Shown here: piece after piece, positions 1-5,900 of the stretch
Layout of the letters: each line of letters begins with the position of its first letter
How positions within the stretch are numbered: the stretch's first letter is position 1
Assembly (NCBI GenBank): GCA_020345705.1
Contig: CP070766.1
Span: forward strand, 1,893,165 to 1,899,761
Direction of reading: 5' to 3'
DNA from: Candidatus Zixiibacteriota bacterium
Lineage (GTDB): Bacteria; Zixibacteria; MSB-5A5; GN15; PGXB01
Length of the DNA stretch: 6,597 bases
Position numbers and translations under genes: made by a program
Notes under the pieces: model-generated
Databases searched by the model: none
Seen by the model: the letters and a program-made list of their open reading frames with translations, nothing else
Told to the model about the DNA's origin: nothing

Positions 1-120
1 CAGCTTCATGCCGCGGTTTGACATATTGATCACCTGGCCGATCGGCTGATTTGTCTGCAGGTCAAATGCCACGAGGGAGTCCGCCGCTTTTCTTCTTAAT
101 GAATCCCGCTGTTGCGTCAT
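1..120 (-). CDS. PilZ-domain protein, N-terminal fragment (cut by left window edge)
   Basis: Forty codons are visible, from ATG at 118-120 to the window edge, and the frame is still open. Two PilZ signatures are seen: an RxxxR motif (Arg5 to Arg9, followed by Arg10) and, after two predicted strands containing LVAFD and IGQVIN, an NxSxxG motif (Asn32, Ser34, Gly37). In the PilZ family these arginines and the (D/N)xSxxG loop bind cyclic-di-GMP, so a cytoplasmic second-messenger receptor acting on motility, exopolysaccharide or secretion is likely. There is no signal peptide. The PilZ domain begins almost at residue 1, so it is either a stand-alone PilZ protein or one with a C-terminal partner domain outside the window. 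An in-frame GTG lies directly before the ATG (121-123) and an in-frame TAA stop lies further upstream. ATG is preferred because a GGAG sits 7 bases before it. The gene lies about 165 bases downstream of the protease gene on the same strand; a functional link is not shown. Confidence 0.82.
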   Translation of the reverse strand, partial: MTQQRDSLRRKAADSLVAFDLQTNQPIGQVINMSNRGMKL

Positions 121-127
121 CACCTTG

Positions 128-131
128 CTCC
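128..131 (-). promoter_or_regulatory. Ribosome binding site of the PilZ gene
   Basis: The minus strand reads GGAG, then seven bases, then ATG at 120. This spacing is near optimal and supports the ATG over the adjacent upstream GTG. Confidence 0.65.
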
Positions 132-150
132 AAAGACTTGGGTATGAAAC

Positions 151-164
151 AGGACAATTATCCT
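151..164. promoter_or_regulatory. Imperfect 14-bp palindrome upstream of the PilZ gene (possible operator)
   Basis: AGGACAATTATCCT matches its own reverse complement at 12 of 14 positions. It lies about 30 bases upstream of the PilZ start codon. On the minus strand it contains GATAAT, which resembles a -10 element, but I see no convincing -35 element at the right distance. It may be a dimeric repressor site over a promoter, or chance. Confidence 0.25.
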
Positions 165-227
165 TCTTGTTTTATCGGAACCTTGGCCGCGATTCTTGAA
201 AGGAATTTTCGCTAAATCACCACAAAT

Positions 228-257
228 TGGCGGATATGCCGGCCTTTTGCGCCGCCA
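228..257 (-). terminator. Weak hairpin downstream of the protease gene (possible terminator)
   Basis: About 30 bases after the protease stop codon the minus strand has TGGCGG and CCGCCA arms (252-257 and 228-233), separated by 18 bases and followed by ATTTGTGG. The stem is only 6 bp, the loop is long and there is no proper T-run, so this is a weak candidate for termination between the protease and PilZ genes. Confidence 0.2.
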
Positions 258-285
258 GGCCCTTCAGGCCGCTTTCGATAATGCG

Positions 286-2670
286 TCAGCAGACCGGTAA
301 CGGGCCGCTTTTATACAGGTAGTTTATCAGGTGCGTTACGTCCAGCAGGTTGATACTGCCGCTCCCGTCGGCGTCCGCCGCTTCTTCGGGATCGGGCGCC
401 GGCCCGCTCTTGTAGAGGTAGTTGATTATGAATGTCACGTCGAGCAGGTTGACACTGCCGCTTCCGTCGGCGTCACCGCACAGCACGCCGCCGACAACGA
501 CGTCGTCAACATGCCAGCCTTCCGTCCCGATATTGGCATCGGTAAAGGCGCGAAGCATGAGCTGCACCACACCGGTGTACGCTGAAAGGTCGAAGACGAC
601 CTGGTGCCAATCATGAGCCCCGGAAAAACACTTCGTGCCTTCCGGGAACGGGGCCGAATTGCAATTCGATGCCAGACTGTCGGTGTACCCGCCGACGGGT
701 GTAATCTGAGACCAGTCGCCGTCACCGGATGATATCATGACAACGCCTCCGTCATAAGCCCAATCTCCGTACTTCTCCATGTCCAGCCACTGCCAGAAAC
801 TGAGGGCGGCGTTAAAGGGAAGCAAAAGCGGCGGAGTAATCAGCCCGCCATCGGCCATTGAGCGATATGGCTTCTCACCGGGGTCGCCCGCTTTCCAGCT
901 GGTGGTACCGCTGTAGCTTCGGAAATCATTCATGTGCCAGTCATCGACATAAGACGGTATGACCGGTCGGTGGGCCCAGTATCCGGGGCCGCCTTCCGTG
1001 TCATCACTGAATCCCTGTGTGTTCCCTATGTAAAGAAGCAACGTGTCGGTGCTTGAATATGATTCATTTGAAGAGTACTGCATTTGGAGCACGGCGATGT
1101 GAGGATCGGGACAGGAAGGATCTACCGAGAGTTCGTACTGAGTCAGGGAACTGGCTTCGTCTCCCCAGGAAATGTTGTCTTCATAGCTCGAGGCCGGGGA
1201 TGTTACGGAGACAAAGGCGTCGTCGGTGCTCATGGTGCCGCTTATTCCGGTTGCCGCCGCCCCGTGATTTTTGATCCTGACCGACAATTTCACTGATTCG
1301 CCTGTTTCGGCGTGTCCGTCGCCATCCCCCGGCGAGTCATCGAGGGTCATCCCGAGTGACCTGATGATCGGCTCAGTTTGAGGGAAGATGTTAACAATCA
1401 TCTTGTCCCAGTCGCTGGGGCAGAGACTGTCGGGCTCGACCCAGAAACAGAAGAGGCTGTCAAAGACATACCAGGCCGTGTATTGAGCGTACGATTTCCG
1501 CCAGCCGTAATTCATGTGATATTCGTACTGCCCTTCAGTTTGCTCCCGCCAGCCGTCGCACACAATCGAATGCCGGTAAATCTCGTACAGGATCGGAAGC
1601 CCGCCGTCAATCTGGTCTTTTATCAGGTTAAACCATCCCTCCAGATCATGATTGACTCGCTTTTGCTGCTCCAGCCCGGGATTGTATTTGAAGTGTTTCG
1701 GAAGAGTCTTTATTGCCATGGTTGTCCACGCACCGGAGCCGCAGGCGCCGTACAACGTTTCGTTGGCCGCGCCCACTTCATAGCTCAATTCGGCCAGCGC
1801 CGCCGAGTCCTGGGGCGTGCAGTCAAGGCAACTGTCAAGTATATGATCCCAGTCATAGGGATCGGAGTAGTCGGCCGAAAGCATTCCGCCGCTCACCCAG
1901 CCCCCACAGGATGCGTCGCCCATCCACGAATAAGAGCTGGAGCCAAGCCCTGAATCCGGCCATTGCCAGTAGTTCATTATTTGAGCGATAGCAGTATTGG
2001 TACAGCCGACAACACAGCGGTCGCCGTCACCCATGGGACAGGCGTTGTAATAGGGTTCGTGTTGATGCCATTTTGATGTCAGGAGCGGTCCGTTCTCGCC
2101 GATGAGTCGGGTTTCACCTTTGTCCAGAAGGGACAAATACTCATCCGACGGCAGACTCAACTTCTCCCACTGATTCTTCTGCCCCCTCCCGAAAACCGCC
2201 TCGCCTGCGTCCGGTTGGATTGCGTTCAGATCGCCGTAGACTTCGGTATAGAGACTGACTCGTGATGAGAGGACATCTTTAAGTAATAAGAAGAATCCTC
2301 CCTCGTTATCCTCATACAGGTTTGACTCATCAGAGTACGCCTTTACCGGCACCATTTCCTTGAGAGAGGGGACGACAATGAAGCCTCTGGGAGAGATATT
2401 ATATATCCGGGCCAGAAGTGTGTCCCCGGATTTGATCTCGGTGATACCGGTTACCTCGGGAGCCGCTGATCCGGCCCAGGATCCCTTCTGATAGACCATT
2501 TTTGTCAGCCCATTCTGACAGACCTGGTCCGCCTCAGCCCGGGTGGCCAATTCGGCATGAGTGAGGGTCGTCCCGATAATGAATAGAGATGCCGCCAAAC
2601 TGATGACTTTTGTTGATGCCCCCGATTCGGGCCGTCCGGCCCGTACGTTTTTGTTGCATAACCTCCTCAC
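286..2670 (-). CDS. Secreted C10-family (streptopain-like) cysteine protease with C-terminal dockerin
   Basis: The product is a 794-residue secreted endopeptidase of the SpeB/streptopain family, made as a zymogen. Residues are numbered from the chosen GTG start. Residues 1-39 form a signal peptide: an Arg/Lys-rich n-region, a hydrophobic core VISLAASLFIIGTTL and a THA cleavage site. Residues 40 to about 175 are a C10-type propeptide, with the typical GFIVVP and VKAYSDE stretches. The catalytic domain runs from about 190 to 430. It has PLLTSKW, the nucleophile Cys223 in GCTNTAIAQIMNYW, YGACGSGAWT, His367 in RHSIVCDGW and HMNYGW (385-390), which supplies the conserved Asn and Trp. A CARDB/NEW3-like beta-sandwich (435-549, DGDGHAETGE motif), a MAM/immune-inhibitor-like jelly roll (554-728, ending WHVDDVVVGG) and a double dockerin (731-794) follow. 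The ORF extends upstream to a TTG at 2697, but that has no Shine-Dalgarno sequence. GTG at 2670 is preceded by GGGAGG at 6-base spacing and gives a better signal peptide. SpeB itself is about 400 residues, so half of this protein is accessory. The family call is firm; the substrate is unknown. Confidence 0.93.
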   Translation of the reverse strand: MRRLCNKNVRAGRPESGASTKVISLAASLFIIGTTLTHAELATRAEADQVCQNGLTKMVYQKGSWAGSAAPEVTGITEIKSGDTLLARIYNISPRGFIVVPSLKEMVPVKAYSDESNLYEDNEGGFFLLLKDVLSSRVSLYTEVYGDLNAIQPDAGEAVFGRGQKNQWEKLSLPSDEYLSLLDKGETRLIGENGPLLTSKWHQHEPYYNACPMGDGDRCVVGCTNTAIAQIMNYWQWPDSGLGSSSYSWMGDASCGGWVSGGMLSADYSDPYDWDHILDSCLDCTPQDSAALAELSYEVGAANETLYGACGSGAWTTMAIKTLPKHFKYNPGLEQQKRVNHDLEGWFNLIKDQIDGGLPILYEIYRHSIVCDGWREQTEGQYEYHMNYGWRKSYAQYTAWYVFDSLFCFWVEPDSLCPSDWDKMIVNIFPQTEPIIRSLGMTLDDSPGDGDGHAETGESVKLSVRIKNHGAAATGISGTMSTDDAFVSVTSPASSYEDNISWGDEASSLTQYELSVDPSCPDPHIAVLQMQYSSNESYSSTDTLLLYIGNTQGFSDDTEGGPGYWAHRPVIPSYVDDWHMNDFRSYSGTTSWKAGDPGEKPYRSMADGGLITPPLLLPFNAALSFWQWLDMEKYGDWAYDGGVVMISSGDGDWSQITPVGGYTDSLASNCNSAPFPEGTKCFSGAHDWHQVVFDLSAYTGVVQLMLRAFTDANIGTEGWHVDDVVVGGVLCGDADGSGSVNLLDVTFIINYLYKSGPAPDPEEAADADGSGSINLLDVTHLINYLYKSGPLPVC
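295..477 (-). repeat. Dockerin: two tandem calcium-binding F-hand repeats, 99-base period
   Basis: The last 64 residues of the protease hold two units whose aligned 28 residues match at 23 positions. Each has the dockerin calcium loop DADGSGS(V/I)NLLDV, with Asp, Asp, Ser, Asn and Asp at loop positions 1, 3, 5, 9 and 12, followed by an INYLYKSGP helix. The DNA copies occupy about 394-477 and 295-378, are 99 bases apart and have diverged mostly at synonymous sites. Dockerins bind cohesin domains on other proteins; no cohesin is encoded here. A cysteine precedes the first loop and a cysteine is the last residue of the protein. Confidence 0.85.
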
Positions 2671-2676
2671 AACTTG

Positions 2677-2682
2677 CCTCCC
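2677..2682 (-). promoter_or_regulatory. Ribosome binding site deciding the GTG start of the protease
   Basis: The minus strand reads GGGAGG, six bases, then GTG at 2670. The longer in-frame TTG start at 2697 has no purine-rich site before it. A second AGGAGG at 2662-2667 lies only two bases before an ATG in another frame, whose reading frame closes after about 41 codons, so it is not used here. Confidence 0.7.
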
Positions 2683-2773
2683 GTCTTCATTTGCCAAAGC
2701 TATTTGCGGGTATAAATTCCCAACCTAAGAATTCGATGTCTTTCTTATATATTACGTTGTCTCTTTTCCAGAG

Positions 2774-2794
2774 TTTCGTTACGAAAAAGCGCTT
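2774..2794. promoter_or_regulatory. Two adjacent perfect palindromes upstream of the protease gene (possible operator)
   Basis: TTTCGT-T-ACGAAA (2774-2786) is a perfect 6+6 inverted repeat with a one-base centre. It is directly followed by the 8-bp palindrome AAGCGCTT (2787-2794). They lie about 105-125 bases upstream of the protease GTG start. On the minus strand an AT-rich TAATATATAAG stretch that could serve as a -10 region lies between them and the gene. A transcription factor site is plausible, but no known regulator motif is recognised. Confidence 0.35.
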
Positions 2795-2874
2795 ACAGAC
2801 GCCGTCGATTTTCCCGGGATGAATAGTCAAAATCGGTCCATATTCCGGAATTTCCCCGTCAGCAGACCATTGCG

Positions 2875-2894
2875 GGGCCGGGACGGCCCGGCCC
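2875..2894 (-). terminator. Strong GC hairpin just after the large surface-protein gene
   Basis: GGGCCGGG and CCCGGCCC form a perfect 8-bp all-GC stem with a 4-base loop, starting 28 bases after the TAG stop of the large gene. On the minus strand it is not followed by a T-run, so it is not a classical intrinsic terminator. It may act as a pause, a Rho-assisted terminator or an mRNA 3'-end stabiliser. Confidence 0.4.
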
Positions 2895-2922
2895 TATGAG
2901 CTGTGTGTAGACTTTGCGGGTG

Positions 2923-5900
2923 CTATTTGAGCAGGAGCATCTTTCTCGTCGCCGCAAATTCACCCGCTTTCATACTGCAGAAATAGACTCCCGAGGCGGT
3001 CTCTTTTCCTTTTGAATCGAGCCCGTTCCAGATGATCGAATGATGACCAGCCTCCAGTTGTCCGTTCAGAAGCGACGTGACTTTCTTTCCCAGGATGTTG
3101 TAGATATCGATTTTGACGTCGGCCGCACGTGGCAGGGCGAAGTCAATGACGGTGTTGGGATTGAACGGATTGGGATAATTCTGGTGCAGTGAGAATTCCC
3201 TCGGAATCAAATCCGATTCGTAGCTGAGCCGGTTGCTGATGGCGACGGGTTCATGGTCGGCATACCACGGGATCGCCGGGTATGTCCTCTGACCGTTTAC
3301 ATAGATGGCGACGGCGTCGCCCTCTTCGGGATAACCCGCAGTTAAACGATCCTGAGCATCACGGCCGTAGACCGGCGTGAATTTCAAAACGCCGTTCGAA
3401 TATCTGCCTGCTCCGCAAAGAGTACCGTCCTCGGTAAAAGCTTCAACTTTGCTGCCCTCGTCGGGTTCGGCTTCGTCTATCATAATATTTGCACCGTACA
3501 CCGGCATCCATGTGCGCGATGGATAAACGACCGGCTTCACCCCGGATTTGGCCGCATAGAACGGAGCCTCGGGTGCGAAGCCACCGTAAGCTAGCATGGT
3601 ATCGCAGTCTGACCTGATCCAGTAGCCAAAACCCGGTTTTAGATAATCGAGGGAATTGAAATCGGGATTATCGGGGACCCAGGTCAGGCCGCCATTATCG
3701 TATCCCAGAACCGCGTCAAGACAGCCGTAAATCGATGACAGCCCGTCCTCGACCGGCAGGGAATCATCAGGCCAGTAACCGGCCAGGTTCCAGCCCGAGT
3801 AGACAGCGATGCCATCATCGTGTTTCACGGGATAGCCGCATATTTCAAAAGCTGCGTCACAGCTGAGCCTGAGCCAGTAACCGTAATGATAATCCACCTG
3901 TTCCAGCGTTGAGAATTCGATGAGATTGGGGTCATAGGTCAGACCGCCCTGATCGAAACCGAGCACCTTCGAGACACAGCCGGAGAAATCGGATATGAAA
4001 GCCGTGGCCTCGTCGGTGTAGTCAACGTTCCATGAAATAAGATTCCAGCCCGCCGGGAGGTTGTATGTCAGACACTCCTCAGCAAACAGATGGCATAATT
4101 CGAAGCTGTCGCCGTTTTCGGTCCAGACGATGGGATCGGTTTTGACATCGATACCGTTGACTTTGAAGGTAATGGTATCGCCCGGTTCGGCGCCTTCGTC
4201 GACGATGTCGCTCGACTCATCGTCGCGGTAAATCGGCATGAAGCCGAAGGAACCATCAGTCCGCACGGTGTCTCTCCCACAGAGGATACCGTCGGCGTCG
4301 TACGCCTCGATCGTGTCTCCCGGCCGAAGCGGAACATAGTTGAGCATCGGATTATCGCAATGCACATTGATCCACTCGCTGGTCGGCTGCACGATCGGCA
4401 TATATATGTCGGCATAAAGGTAGAATGATTGTGTGCCGCAGGAATTTTGTGCCCGCCCGATTATCAGGTAGTGACCTGTCCCCAGCGCGTCGAAACACAG
4501 CTGGTCGTCGGCCCAGCGTCCGCCGTCGACAATAATGGTATCGGCGTCTCTGATGGTTAGTTCGACGCATATTTCGGTCGGTTCGTACAGGGTCGTGTCG
4601 ACGTCGCCATCCGTGTATCGCACGAACGGTTCGAAACTGACGCCACCGGTAGCAACCAGGTTGGAGCTGTACACGATGTCACAGGCGCGGTCCCAGATAG
4701 TCAGATACACCGAATCAGGTATTGACATGTAGTAAGGGCGACCGAACCAGACATCGTTCAGGTCTTGGGATTCATCAAGGATGCAGAAGCCGTACACATT
4801 CGACCCATACTTATCTCTTATGTTTACCCAGCTTCGCGAAGAATTTGGGTTGGTGCCGCAGGGGGGAAGATTCGGGGCCGGTTTGAACAGTTCGTCGGGA
4901 AATTCATCCCGGTTCGGGACACTAAAATCATAGTGGTAACCATAACCCTCATCCCAGTAGTATATTTCTCCGCATGATTCGACGGCAAAGACGGGATCGG
5001 GAAGATCCGGATAGCAGATCCAGGTCAATGGTGCTGCGGCCGTGTTATTATCTTCATCCATTTCCTCGACCACATCGGTCGCGTCAATCTTAAGCGTGAG
5101 ATACTTGAATGAGGACGTGTCAACGTTAATCTGGACCGGAACGATGCCGCTGATGGTGTCACCGGGGACGAGAACTCCGGCGGGTGATTCACGGACAGTG
5201 TAGAAACCGGCGATCATGTCATTCCCGTTGATGTATATGGTGTCGGTGGAAACGTACGCCATGATATTAACGTTGTCGATACTGACATCGGTCGGGCCTT
5301 CGAGATTTGCGGGCTGTGCCCCGACGTTTTTGATTCGATAGTAAAAGAGCACGGAATCAGGACTGAAGAAAGTTATGTCGAGTGAATCAAAGGCCAGATC
5401 CGGCTGACCTATCCATGATGTTTCCCTGAGGATCATAAACGAACCATAGTCCATGACATATATTGTACTATCCAATACATAAATATCGCGGGGCGTGCCG
5501 GGAGTGTCGTATACCCCCCTTATCCAGGGCGACTCCGGATCGGCAATGTTGATAAGCGCCACTCCGGGAACGCCGGCGATAAACAAGGTGGTGTCACGGA
5601 TGTCCATTGCCTGTATAAAAATGTCGCCGCTTCTATACCTGAATACCTGTTGAGGGACAGTCGGATCGCTGACGTCAATCATTTCAAGGTCCGTCGAGCC
5701 TCCGGCAACGTAAACCATGTTACCCTTGATGCAAACATCCCTCACCGTACTGGCTGTTCTATAATGACTGACAACGGACGGGTTGGTCGGATCCGCGATA
5801 TTCACGATATTCATGTGCAGCGTTCCGAAGGCATAGGCGAGAGTGTCCTCAAGCTTGATTACATCCGGGTACGTATCAAATTCGAGACAGGGGACCGAGT

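Noticed and set aside
331..616. Plus-strand short frames opposite the dockerin and jelly-roll regions
   Set aside because: They mirror the tandem dockerin repeat (repeated VEQVDTAA-type stretches) in antisense and show no independent coding evidence.
435..725. Minus-strand alternative frame overlapping the protease
   Set aside because: It is a shifted-frame shadow of the protease; the protease frame carries the jelly-roll and dockerin motifs.
1378..1953. Plus-strand open frame of about 190 codons inside the protease gene
   Set aside because: It lies fully antisense to the C10 catalytic domain, which has clear family motifs. It has no recognisable domain and arises from the GC-biased third positions of the real gene.
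2537..2659. ATG with AGGAGG in front, in another frame near the protease start
   Set aside because: The spacing is only two bases and the frame closes after about 41 codons. The signal peptide is in the protease frame.
2857..2900. Remnant of a second dockerin gene 3' end in the spacer
   Set aside because: The shared 12-mer would encode a C-terminal VC stop as in the protease, but the codons upstream do not resemble a dockerin helix. It is kept only as a repeat observation.
2610..2922. Possible small plus-strand gene in the spacer (2610-2822)
   Set aside because: It starts antisense to the protease signal peptide, has no ribosome binding site I can support and has no recognisable product.
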